DNA of 64,000 nucleotides, from the NCBI GenBank assembly GCA_003260075.1, contig QLIY01000548.1, positions 1 through 64,000 of the forward strand. Reading direction: 5' to 3'. A program made the position numbers and the translations under genes. Shown one piece after another: positions 14,631 through 26,057 of this stretch. How positions within the stretch are numbered: position 1 is the first letter of the stretch; each line of letters opens with the position of its first letter. The notes below the pieces were generated by a model. That model was not told where the DNA came from. It searched no databases and was given only the letters and a program-made list of their open reading frames with translations. Source of the stretch: Phallusia mammillata. Its lineage: Eukaryota > Chordata > Ascidiacea > Phlebobranchia > Ascidiidae.

Positions 14631-15175
14631 CATGCCCTGGCTAGCTGGCAGAAACAGAATTGGCCGCATGCAGTCAGCCACACAAAACGTAGATATTTTA
14701 CCCCCCTAATATAACTACAGTCGACATTCGTCAGGCAAAACATAAATAAATGCACATTAAAAATTTAAACTGATGAAATCGCGTTAAGATGCACTTAAAG
14801 AGGCACCCCAAAGAGTCGCGGCATCCAGTCTGAAAATCACTTTTAAGAAATTTTGTTGTTAGTGATTTCTATGTTTTAACAACAACCGTTGAGGTGTTTT
14901 CCCTTCTGCAACTACAACTACCCGGTAAATTTGCACTTTAATAGGAAACTTTAGCTGTAGGCCAACTGTACCGACCTTGTAAATATGTGTTTGCACAACG
15001 TTTGTGTTTTAACCCTTTTTGGCGGATAATTTACAGTTATTGCTCATTGTCTTCTTGGTAGCGTTTACCGTGAAGTTCTCACAACGCCTTTGCCCTTGAT
15101 GTTTGGAATCTTATGTTATAAAGCAACCAACGCGTTTTTTTGCAGAAAACTTGATGCGATAAATGTTCTTATGCC

Positions 15176-18100
15176 ATGTATTTAAGGCACATAATATTTT
15201 ATTTGCTGCTGCACTGCATTTTAGCTTCAAGCACGTCACAATTTGAAGTGCAAAAAGGTGAAGATTCACAAGTCGCTAAAAGCCAACTTCAGCGAATTTA
15301 TGAACAGTCCAAGCATATGCGCTATGGAAAGGTAAAGTGTCAAAAGACAGAAAGCAGAACATGCCAAATCTCAAATAAACTTTATAAATTTGATTTTTTG
15401 GCAACTCAACTGAAAATCATTATCTTTTTTTAGTGTTGGACAAAAGCTTTGGAGCAGCTGCAATCCGGATGTCGCAACTTGAGTGATGAAATTCAGCGAA
15501 GAATTGCATATGCATTTGCTCGGTGCCATTTGCAAGTACGTTCATCTTTAGAATTTACTTTTACTAATTTCTGGGAGGCTAGGAAGTGAGAGTTTTGTAG
15601 TTTTTGTAATGCCTCTTCAATATGACTAATCTTGTATCCACACATTTGGAAAAATATTTTTAACAAAAATGTATACTTAAGTGCTTGAATTACCTGAATT
15701 TTGTTTTGATGCAGAGCGCTGGACGTGACATTCCTGAATGTGATCCTGACACACCGATATCTGAATGTGCATCAGAGAAAATGTTAAATGATGCAGCATT
15801 TAACTCATACACAGAATTCTTCACACACACCCAACAGATATGCTTCCACCTACAAAGCCAGGTAATATGATTGTTGTAAAGAACGGACAGCTACTTATCA
15901 CAGTAAAGACACAAAATAAGCCTAAATTAGTGTCTAAACTTGAAGAAAGGTATAAAACTCTGGTTTTAAAACAGACAAATCGACATAAAATTGTACTTCC
16001 GTATTCCTGACTTTCACAGCCGATCTATTTTTGACGAACATTCTTAATTTTTTGTTACGTATATACCTTAACCCGTTTGTACCAGAATTGTTAGGAAAAA
16101 GCCACAAACTGCAAGTGTACAGTCCCCCCCCCCATGTGCATCAGAGAAAATGTTAAATGATGCAGCATTTAACTCATACACCGAATTCTTTACACACACC
16201 CAACAAATTTGTTTCCACCTGCAAAGCCAGGTAATATGCTTGTTGTAAAAAACGGACAGCAACTTATCACAGTACAGACACAAAATAAGCCTACAGTAGT
16301 GTCTAAACTTGAAGAAAGGTATAAAACTCTGGTTTTAAAACAGACAAATCAACATAAAATTGTACTTCCGTATTCCTGACTTTCACAGCCGGTCTATTTT
16401 TGACGAACATTCTTAATTTTTTGTTACAGATATACCTTAACCCGTTTGTACCAGAAATGTTAGGAAAAAGCCAAAAACTGCAGGTGTACAGTTTGGCTGT
16501 GAAATAAGGCTTTTATATTAATAGTTGGGGTTTAGAAAAGAATGTTTAGGTTATGTTACATAACATAGATTAGGTGCAACATTGCTATTATCACCCCCCC
16601 CCCTATAGTGTATATGCAAGGGAAATATGTGCTAAGCCACCCTTCTAGTTGGGGTTTAGAAAAGCATTTTTAGGTTATGTTACATAACATAGATTAGGTG
16701 CAACATTGCAATTATCTCTATGAATACTATAATTGTTAACCTTGCTTGTATTAAAAATCAAACATATGATGATATTAGAACCTTTTTTCCTACTGTAGCT
16801 CCAAAGATATTGCTGAAGCGACGCTTCAGAATCTATGTTTACCATCAAGTCTCTGGTAGTAGCTTTTGTGCTTACACTCTACTTGGCTTGCATTGTCCAA
16901 TTTACACATAGCTTGGCTAGTTACACAGTAAAAAACATTGGACATACTATGATTTATACATGAGTGTGCCTTGATCGCTGGTCTGCATGAACACTTCAGA
17001 GCTGATCCCAGTTAAGAATTGATGTTCATCTTGACTCATTTCTTTAGGTTTGGCATGAATCCACGGAAACAACCATTTCAAGACTTGCTGACAACTCGGA
17101 AGAAGTTGCCTCCTCACTTGAGAAGAGCTCTGAAATAGCATTGGAGATGGTTGCTAGACAAAATGCTACTTTACAAAACCAGGCAGAAATGTTAAAAAAT
17201 GAACAGATGTTGCGAGAAAACATGCAGAGGTCTGTTCTTGATGTCCAACGCTCACATGAGGAAACTAAAGGCATTATTAGAGAGCAACGAGCATTGTTTG
17301 CGGAAGTTTTTGACAGAGTTGCAAGTAAGGAAGATTTAAGGAAATTAAATTCAATGTCATGTAGCCTAAAATTGTCGATATATTTAGTCAGATCAACCCA
17401 ACTTGCGCAATTATGTTTTAAATTGTGTAAAAATAGTTTTTCATATTAGTGTTTCATTAAACTATCTTGGTTTGAACAATTTTTGTGTCACCATAATGAG
17501 TCTTGGTTGGACTTTATGAATCTGCAAAATAACAAATATTGTTTGTAGCAACTGGATGCTCAATTAATTGGAGAATTCTTCCTGGGGGATGAGAAACACT
17601 ACATCAAGTTTTTAATATTTAAGCATATTAACTTGATCAGTTTCAATTTTTTTTCACAGCATTACAAAAAACTGTCCTTGGTGAATTTACCAGTGTCTAC
17701 ACATTTGCATTTTACGTGGGAGCAGCTTTGCTTGCATATATTCTGACATCAACTCACAGATCAGCTTCTGCAAGACTTTGGCTATTTATTTTGCTTACAA
17801 TGAACTTCCTTACTGAAAGAGCAATTGTCAACTACCATATGAGTAAGATTTTGTGAAGTTTTACCAAGCTGTTTTATGATATTTAATCAGAGCATTTGTT
17901 TAACAGTCTCTAGTAGCACAGAGGGAGTTCCTGAAAACACAATCTTGCCTGAAACCTTGTACAATGATATGTGGCTATGTAGAAAGACCTATAGTATCAT
18001 ATCCTTCATTGTCATGTTTATTTGTATTATAAGGTAGGTGTGTGATATGGTGTTTTACTACGTTGTCTTTTTGTATTGTCCTTAAATATTTATGTCGTAT

Positions 18101-21100
18101 GTTGTGACATTTTGTTTTTGTTTGGGGTACCAAACAGCCTGAAATTACATTGGGTGTTATAACTTTTTCAGATACAAAGATTACAACAAAATTAACAATC
18201 AGCTGCTGAATGAGATAAAGAGACAGAATAAAGAGCTTCAGGAAATTCTTAAAGAACAGGGAACACAAAGTTTTCACAACCAAACAATGTCAAAAACACC
18301 ACAGAAGCAGGCAAATGGGGTAAAGATTTTGTTAGTGTTGGCATATCTGTTTATTGCTTGTTGTGTATTACATTTACATGCTGTTCTGGTAAGGAAAAAA
18401 ACATTCAACATTGTCTACAAAAAAAAAATTCTGTGACAGTTTACAGTATTCTTGCACTTTTGCAGGATTTAGCCAAGAATAACTTTGCAAATGTTCCAGT
18501 CCTGCTTAGCACTCACAGTGTATCTACACACAACCAACTAACACATGTTGATGACCAGCTTATAACCACCCTTACAAGCAATGTTGCAGGTAATACCATT
18601 TTTTCATCGCAAGTACGTTACAAAATCAACAGTGTGTACAATTTACTGTTGTGGTGTAATTTTTATGCATTTTTAGCTAATGGCTTTCTATGCATTAAGA
18701 TTCTTCATACACAACAAATGCCTCAATGTTGAATTCACATCTTATGTCTGATGAAGATGATCACACATTTGTTGCTGATGATAGCAGGTGAGTTCACTAA
18801 ACAGGCTAGTTTTTAATGACAAGAAGAAATGGGCTTTTTGGATAAGCTTTGTGTATAGAGTTATGACATGCCAGCCACAGGTGACATGTTGTTAGCTAAA
18901 AAGAGTCACGTTAGAAACACATATTTGCCAAAACATCTGCCTTTTTATACAAGATTCATAGTACACCAGGCCTATTGATGACTATGTCTCATATATTAGT
19001 ATGCAGTGAAAGCTGGTCTGCGTGAACGCTGATTCCAGATAAGAACTTATTTTAAAATTAAAATAAATATCGCATGTCGAAAAGGACAAAAATTCAACAA
19101 CAAAACTACAAGGTATGAAAATACTCCAAACTTTGGACAAAGACAAATAAATTAACGCAGAAAACAATTCTGTAAAATCTCAACTAACATATAAATCGCA
19201 TAATTTCAGCCCAGTGCACTATTGGTTTGTAAAAATAAGTCGAAACTTCTGATTTGGTCTTTCCTGCTCGCCATTCTTTTTTCCATGCTGTCCAGCCATT
19301 ACCAGTCCGGTGGACATTGATGAGACTGAAGATGGCGTTTGACTGTTAAAAACATCACTGTCTGGACCTCCAATGTACGGTAACGTTGCTCTGTCCTTGC
19401 GTGCTCTATTCTGTCCAGTAGGTGTGGTTGTCACCATCAGAAGGTCGCTCTCGTTGCCTAGCGACCGACTTTTGTTTTCGTTTGATACGATGACAGGTTG
19501 AAATTTGGTGAAGACTCTATTGAAATTTCCCTCTCGGTTTGTTATCTCCATTCGTAATCGTTCAATTTCGCGTCTTGCTCGTTCTAGTTCTTCCGAATGC
19601 TCGCGGCAACATTCCACATCGCTTTGTCGCCCTCTAGCGGCATCCTAACGACAATAAAAAGAGGTTTATGATAATGTGAATCCTGAAGTCGATCATTCCT
19701 AGAAGTGGCATAAAAACTTACGCTATTTCATTTTATTTAGTACAAAACTGTCAATGGATTTGCAAGTCGCCAACAAAAGTAAATTAGCCGAGCAATGGTT
19801 AATATATTGAATTTTATCCTTGAGGACGTATTAATTTCTTTTAAAGTAAATACAAATTAGTTAAAAAAATAGTCATTTTGGCAACAGCTTTGGTAAATTT
19901 CTTGGCGGTCTCTCGCTCCCCTATCGGGTTCAAGGTTGGTGACCTTCGACTTCTAAGGTTATAACCTCCAACGAAAGCTGCATTCTTGCCAACCTGTATC
20001 TGACCATCACTTACCTGTAACCTTCCCTTTCCATGTCCATTCTGCTTTGCTTGTCTTCTAAACAGACTCATCTCCGCTTCCAGCGCCTGAAGTTTTCGCG
20101 TCAGCTCATCCACGCCTCTGTTGCTGTCATCCAACATCTTGTTGACTTTCAAAATCTGCTGTTGGGCTCCTCGCAGCTCTGCCTCCCGGTTTTGCAGTTG
20201 TCCTTTTGCCTCCGATAAAAACTTCTCCACCGTTTTTACGCGATCGTCAGCAACGCGATTCGCTTTTTTGTAGTGATCCAACTGTTCTAAGCACTTTTCA
20301 AGTTTTCTGCTAGAGTCCAACAACTGTTCGGCGACTTTTGCATGTCCACCCTTTACCCGTTCATTATCCTTATGCGCGCGGGTGAGGAGGTCCCTTAAAC
20401 GGGCTGTTTCCATTTTTTCTTCCAAGAGGTCCTGCTTGCATACCTCCAGTCGGTCTTGGGCTTCATGCAGCACCTGCGTGCGATTGTCAGTCACATGATT
20501 AACTTGTCGTTTGCTCTGGCGTTCCATCTCGCGGACTTTGTATTCTGTCGTTTCCAAATAGGACTTGACCAATTTGCCCATGCGCCCAATCTCGCTTCTG
20601 AATTGTTCCTTCATTTCGTCTATCTCTATTTCGCGTTCATGGTTCTTGGTGAACAGCATATGCACGACTTGTGTAAGCTCTGCGACCTTTTTCGACATAC
20701 GGTATCCGAAGGAGCCTTTAAAGAACCCGGCTGGTTTAGCTAAATCCCCACTTACTTGGTCTTTACTTGACATGTTTTCTGTTCTGTATAGCACCAGCAG
20801 CACCAATATGAAGCAGCCTGTTTTAGTGACTGTCCAAAAAGCGTCGTAAGGTTTGAATATGTACCACGCCTTTCTATTGTATTAAAACCCCTATCTAGTT
20901 ACCTGTCATGATATTCGATACAGTGCCTGTAAACGCTGTTCTGAAGGGGACCACTTGTTGCTACTCGATCTATGGGCTGTTGAACGCGCCAAATTCCGTT
21001 GTTTCCATTGTGCTTGTATCCAATTTACAATTCTGTGTGCATGACTAAGGTGCCAAGGCGAAGAATGGTTTGGAAGTTTTTAAAGTCAACTGTTATGTTT

Positions 21101-22819
21101 TTTTCTGGTTACATGCGCCGTTGTTACATTTTCATATTTTACACTTATGGCACATCGTATCAATTAAGACATTTTACATTATAGACTATCAAAAACGTAA
21201 AAACAAAAGCAAAAAAGCATTGTTACCAGCCGACTGCCTTGAAACTGTCTCTGCTAGGCCAATATCATCCTTGTTTAAACAAACGCATGTAAAAACCTAA
21301 TTACTTGATCTTTATCATTTGCATTTTTGTGTTATCCAGCTCTGAATCTTCCTACTCCAGCTACCGAACTGGATACAGTCGTGGATCTTCATCCCTGGGA
21401 GGAGATTCAGACAGTGTTGCAGCAATGATCAGGTCATTTCGAAGGTCCTCCACACCTCACAGGGAAACCAGCCCGGCCACCCCATCAGGAGGACGCAGAA
21501 GATCACGAAGATCAAGTGTGTCTTCTGATATGTCAATCATCGACCAGTTGAATGAGAGCGTTGCACAGGCCGAGGTAACGTTTTAAGCGGTTATACTAAA
21601 CACCGCATATATACCCCTTATTACCACTGTTTTAGACATGAATATACTTCATGCAAAAAAATAGTTTAGCGGACTTTTAAACGGGATGACGGTTAGAGCT
21701 GTTCGGGTTGGGGTTTGTAATTGAAATACCACTACAATCTGATCACATTTACCCTTTTCGGAGGTTATATTCTCACGTTCTTTAAACCATGTGCCATACC
21801 ATACCGAAACATGTAGGTCTCCTAGGCATTTCCGCATGGCAATGGGCTAAAAGCTTATGGCAAAACTCACACAGTAGCCTACCCGGGGCTGGCGCAAATG
21901 TTCTGTTTGCTCGAGCACCGAGCATCTGACAGTAACGCTCGGTGCTCGGCCAAAAACGCGCCACCAAGTAAAATGTTTGTGTTTGTGCAAACAACAGCAA
22001 CTAATTAAAAACACTTTTAAGTATGCGTGTTTCCACCATTTGATGCTATCAAAAACAGTCACTTTTTGTTCTTCGGGACCAAAACAAAACACTACTTTCG
22101 TACGTTAGCAGTGAACAAATCACACGTCGTGTTGTGATGTCAACAAACCCGTTAGTAACTCGCCCATTACATTGTTGTGCAATAAGCAAGTAATCAATTC
22201 GTAATACGGTTTCATAGGAATTGCGTATTTTCAATTTAGTTTAGAATAAATTCGAACTTTTTGTCTGATGCTCGGCTTATAGTTTATACGACTACTCAGT
22301 CGAGCTTCAAAAATTGCGATGGTCGGTACCGAGTACTCAGGTTCTGGCTCGGTTCAGCCCATCCCCCCCCCCCCTAGTTTAGAATAAATTCGAACTTTTT
22401 GTCTGATGCTCGGCTTATAGTTCATACGACTACTCAGCCGAGCTTCAAAAATTGCGATGCTCGGTACTGAGTACTCGGATTCTGGCTCGGTTCAGCCCAT
22501 TTCTACTGAATGGTCACATTTAACTAACAGATTGTACTTAAGCTTGCTTGCAAAACGTTATGCTGCTGTGCCAAACAAAAAAATGGCATTTTAAACAAAA
22601 CATGGAGATTTTGAAACTTTCTGTAAGCAGCTGAAAGTCTTAATTGCTAACATACAGCCTGTCGTGCAGGGCGTTATCGTTGGAGGTCATAACCTTAGAA
22701 GTCGAAGGTCACGAACCTTGAACCCGATTGTGGAGCGAGAGAGCGCCAAGGATTTTGCCAAAGCCGTTGCCAAAATGACCATGCAACGAAAGCAGATTTT
22801 ATACCAGACCCAGCGCTAA
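15176..22819 (+). CDS. bmb: Brambleberry/Kar5-type nuclear-envelope fusion protein
   Basis: Eleven exons join in frame to 582 codons plus stop: 15176-15331, 15434-15535, 15715-15861, 17048-17324, 17660-17842, 17907-18033, 18172-18319, 18466-18589, 18700-18787, 21340-21574 and 22658-22819. The protein starts with a signal peptide (MYLRHIIFYLLLHCILASS). A Cys-rich luminal region follows (CWTKALEQLQSGCRNLSDE, IAYAFARCHLQ), then a long coiled coil and two or three C-terminal membrane segments (YTFAFYVGAALLAYILT, LWLFILLTMNFL, ISFIVMFICII). A Ser/Arg-rich tail ends in a basic NLRSRRSRTLNP motif. This layout is that of the Kar5/GEX1/Brambleberry family, which fuses nuclear envelopes in karyogamy or, in fish embryos, micronuclei during cleavage. 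Exon 9 uses a TTAAG acceptor; its alternative gives an early stop at 18732. That exons 10-11 belong to this gene rests on phase only. Confidence 0.78.
15775..16490. repeat. Unmerged copies including partial Brambleberry exon 3
   Basis: Segment 15775-16123 recurs at 16134-16490 around exactly ten C (16124-16133). The second copy holds a second, partial exon 3 (16134-16231) with silent-type differences. It should not be counted as an extra exon. Confidence 0.8.
16522..16716. repeat. Copies around C10 with a mobile-element end
   Basis: Segment 16522-16589 recurs at 16646-16716. Between them are ten C (16594-16603) and 42 bp (16604-16645). The last ~26 bp of that insert (ATATGTGCTAAGCCACCC onward) also occur at 50396-50440 in the same position relative to a C10 run. 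This suggests a mobile element present in only one haplotype. Confidence 0.65.
19219..20773 (-). CDS. FAM184-like coiled-coil protein, nested antisense gene
   Basis: Two exons, 20773-20015 and 19644-19219, join in phase 0 to give 394 residues. The start is the ATG in a good context (AAAACATGT); the open frame extends further upstream only through a TTG. The N-terminus carries RMSKKVAELTQVVHMLFTKN, which resembles the opening helix of FAM184 proteins. An almost continuous coiled coil follows. The second exon holds ITNREGNFNRVFTKF and a Ser/Thr-rich tail. The gene lies wholly inside the intron 18788-21339 of the plus-strand Brambleberry-type gene. Reading through the donor at 20014 gives an alternative C-terminus with an NLRSRR motif copied from the host gene's last exon. 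The cellular role is unknown; the FAM184 assignment is by motif only. Confidence 0.6.
19871..19976 (-). repeat. Inverted copy of the Brambleberry-type last exon
   Basis: Read on the minus strand, this stretch matches 22675-22785 of the plus strand at close to 90% nucleotide identity. It keeps an open frame with NLRSRR and TLNPI. It lies in the single intron of the nested FAM184-like gene, just after its donor, and could serve as an intron-retention C-terminus. Confidence 0.8.
22237..22500. repeat. Unmerged copies of an AGTACTCGG-rich repeat around C12
   Basis: Segment 22237-22362 recurs at 22375-22500 around 12 C (22363-22374). The repeat ends in motifs (GAGTACTCGG, TTCTGGCTCGG, TTCAGCCCATC) that reappear inverted at 27290-27350 in a DNAJC2 intron. 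This points to a dispersed element family. Confidence 0.6.
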
Positions 22820-23998
22820 CATATCAAGTACTCAATTTTTTCTCCATCTACCAAATACTGCGGACATTTTTTCACACTCTTTACACCTATTTGAAGATAA
22901 GACATGGTTTTCCCATAGATAAAAGAAGTGGTTTTTATGCTTTTTGTATGTTTTTGTATTGCTTAGTCAAACGTTTAACAAGTTTACATAATGAAGTGAT
23001 TGGTCTCTGCCCCCCCCCCTTTTCACACTCTTTACACCTATTTGAAGATAAGACATGGTTTTCCCATGGATAAAAGAAGTGGTTTTATGCTTTTTGTATG
23101 TTTTTGTATTGCTTAGTCAAACGTTTACATAATGAAGTGATTGGTCTATTTACGCTGTGATTTACCTTTCTATTTATGTCAGCATGTATTTCCTGATGTT
23201 ATGATTACGCTTTTTAACACTTAACCGTTTTTATGCAAGCCTTTTCCTGTATAGAAGATATTGCTAAGAAAACTGGCATCCAGAAACTTACAGCAAAGTT
23301 CTTAAAGCAACAATTTGTCTCATTTTTATTTCTTTGAACGCTGCCGATTGTGTGCCCCAAACTAACCTTTTTAACGTTGTTTTCATTGAAGAAATAAAAG
23401 CTGTTTTGTTAAAAACTGTTCCATTTATTATTAGCTAGCATGTATGCTTCTAGAGGAGATGCTTAAAGTAGTGATTTCCAACATTTTCCGACGAATTCCT
23501 TCCTTAACAATTCAAAACATTTTCATTCCTTCCTAATAAACAACATAGTAGATGCTAAATCATATAAAAATCATTTAACATTAGGCCTTTCATCAACTTC
23601 ACGAGTCATTATTTCTATAAGTAGCTCGTCTACCAAAACCACATGTAAAAATTAAGATAAATTCCATCCTTTAAGTTTTACAATTTTTCGAAGGAATTCC
23701 TCCCCGGTTGGAAACCATATTGTTATTTGAATTGACATTATTTGCTGCACTGCTTTAACTTCTGTCTGAAATAGCTGAAGCTAACACTGGACTTCTGGAG
23801 CAACACTTAGCAAGCCCGATACCATTAAGCTGTGCCCAGCAGATGCAACACAAACGAGTTTTAAAAGATGCGTGTTTATTAATTCAAAGAGAATAAAGTA
23901 AAACGGATAATGCCACCCAACGTAGATATAGGCACTGCGTGTAAGCTGGCCAGGGGCGGGTCGTGATTGGTTAATTTCCTAGCGCTTTCCACCAATCA
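22820..23998. other. Convergent 3' intergenic region
   Basis: This separates the 3' ends of the Brambleberry-type gene and DNAJC2. It contains unmerged copies 22869-23009 and 23020-23146 around ten C (23010-23019), a possible plus-strand AATAAA near 23393 and a hAT-like miniature element at about 23469-23719. A minus-strand AATAAA (plus-strand TTTATT, about 23873-23878) lies about 120 nt past the DNAJC2 stop. Confidence 0.55.
23469..23719. mobile_element. Degenerate hAT-type miniature element
   Basis: The left end TAGTGATTTCCAACATTTTC and the right end (inverse ATGGTTTCCAACCGGGG) are imperfect inverted repeats. Interior motifs CGACGAATTCCT and GGAATTCCTCCCCGG are shared with the elements at 25593 and 60069. 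No clean target duplication is seen. Confidence 0.55.
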
Positions 23999-25958
23999 TC
24001 ACGTTTTCTTGCCGCCTTGCTGACTCATCGCTTTTTTAGCTTTCACCATTTCTACGAGTTCCTGCAACGAAACGAAAAGTGGTATTTTTTACTGCGAAGT
24101 TTTTGAACTAGTAGAAGCCGTTGGTTGTCATCGCTAGCAACCCCTTGTAGGCGACTGAAAACAATAGATGATTTAAAAGAAAAATGGGTTATTTAAGAGA
24201 AATATTGCTAATTGCCAGTGAGAATCATGAACAGTAAGGTGCATGTGTTTTGTGACTTAATCTTTTAAAATATTACCACACTTTGGGCGATTCGGCCAAA
24301 TGTTTTCCTTATATTGGCTATTCCTATTGAAAGTCTGTGTAGAACACAAGTTGCCCAACCCATTGCTACGTAATAGAGCCTCATGAACGTCATATTGTGT
24401 CCAAAATAACACAGCGGGTATAGGGAAAATACATAAATTGTCTGATTTTTACAAACAAGTGAGCTTTAACGCGAATTTGATCGGCCAAATTGAATGAAAC
24501 TTAGGTTTTAACATTTTCTTGCTAATCAATGATCGAGAAACACTTGCCTACCTATGGAGAACCACATTCTTAAAATCTACGACTGTTTAAGCATGTCAAA
24601 TATCTCAAGAAAGTACACAGTGTGAAACCCTGTTATCAAAACTGTAAAAAACCTACCTTATATCGCAGCATACACTCTTTTTTAGTCCGGCCTGTAACCG
24701 ATTCAGCTATTTTATCCCATCTTTGCGGTGTACTGTTCGGGAAAGTTTTCAACGCTTGTTCGAGACGCTTCTGTTCATCGCTGGACCACGCCCGGGGTCC
24801 GTCTGTTTAGCAACAAAACATTGCATGATTAAAGGCAAACAAAAATTTTGGACAGGCCACAAATGGTTCAGCTTTCAAAAGGTGTAATTAAGCTTAATAG
24901 CTTCTACTGGCTAAGCCCCAAAAACTGGAAAATGCTGTTTTAGTTGTCAAGCTATTTGTTAAGGAAATCCCTAGTTCAGATGTTCTCAACCTATAAGATA
25001 AGGAAAATGCTTCAACAAATATAAGAAAAAAGACAATAAATTCGGGATGTGCATTCAAGAAATTTGGGGGCAGATTTTGCCATAGAAATCTGTCAAGAGG
25101 TAAACAAACGAAAAAAAGACAACCTTAGCCTCAATATTTAAAGGCTTAACTTGCTGCCTAAAATAATTTTTAAATCGAACTGCAATGAAAAAAAATTGCA
25201 CACCCACCGAATCGCTGTGTGATGACGTCATCAGTCGGAACGGCCTTTTTCGTTTCGGCCAAGTGCTTTTCCTGAAACTTGGCGAAGGCTTTCTGGTTCG
25301 CCTCTGCTTTCAGTTCCGATTCTTTAAGGTTTTTGGCCCTTCCCAGGCATTCCTTCCCAGTGCGGGTCTTCACGCTTGAATGCGTATTCACGTAATTGGC
25401 CACTGTGTCCCACCTGTAGTCACGTGGAATTGTAGATGATTAGATAACAACCAAATGTGGCTAAAACGTTTTTAGTTTTTGTTTTCAAAATCATAGTATG
25501 CCAGGCTGATACAGTTATGGATGTAGGTATATCTTAACTTATTTTTATAACGGTTCAAATTTATTCACATTCCAAATATCAATAAACTAGCTTAGTAGTT
25601 CACAACCAGGGAGAAATTCCTCCATTGGGAGAAATTTTAAAACTTAAGGGGAGGAATTTACTTTATTTTTACCTGTGGTTTGTAAATAGACACTTAAGCT
25701 TTGGGTGTATAGCCTGTGAAGTTAATAAAATACCCAATTTTAAATGACCTTTGTATGGTTTAGCTTTAGCATCTACTGTGTAGTATATTAGGGAGGAATG
25801 AAAATGTTTTCAAAGGTTAAGAGAGGAATTCGTCGAAAAAGGTTGGGAACCACTGAACTAACTAAAACTGTGACCACTCGAAAAAGCTTGGTTTAAAGTT
25901 TTTACCATACTTGCAACAAATATACAAACGTTACATAATTTGAAATTCATATCTCTAT

Positions 25959-26057
<99 letters not shown>

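Larger units (their letters stand above)
12290..15175. other. Intergenic region between divergent NUAK and Brambleberry-type genes
   Basis: I see no supportable gene. The region holds a perfect 12-bp inverted repeat (12615-12626 with 12649-12660, arms ACATCTTTTGTT) and two duplicated blocks around C-run placeholders. It should contain the promoters of both flanking genes, but no core promoter element could be identified. Confidence 0.5.

Noticed and set aside
16134..16231. Second copy of Brambleberry exon 3 as an alternative exon
   Set aside because: It is truncated at a C10 run, nearly identical at the nucleotide level and part of a longer duplicated block, so it is an unmerged allele.
19841..20014. 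C-terminus of the long minus-strand open frame as a constitutive coding end
   Set aside because: A strong donor (CAG|GTAAGT at 20015/20014) and a phase-matched exon at 19644 give a better gene model; the read-through is kept only as a possible isoform.
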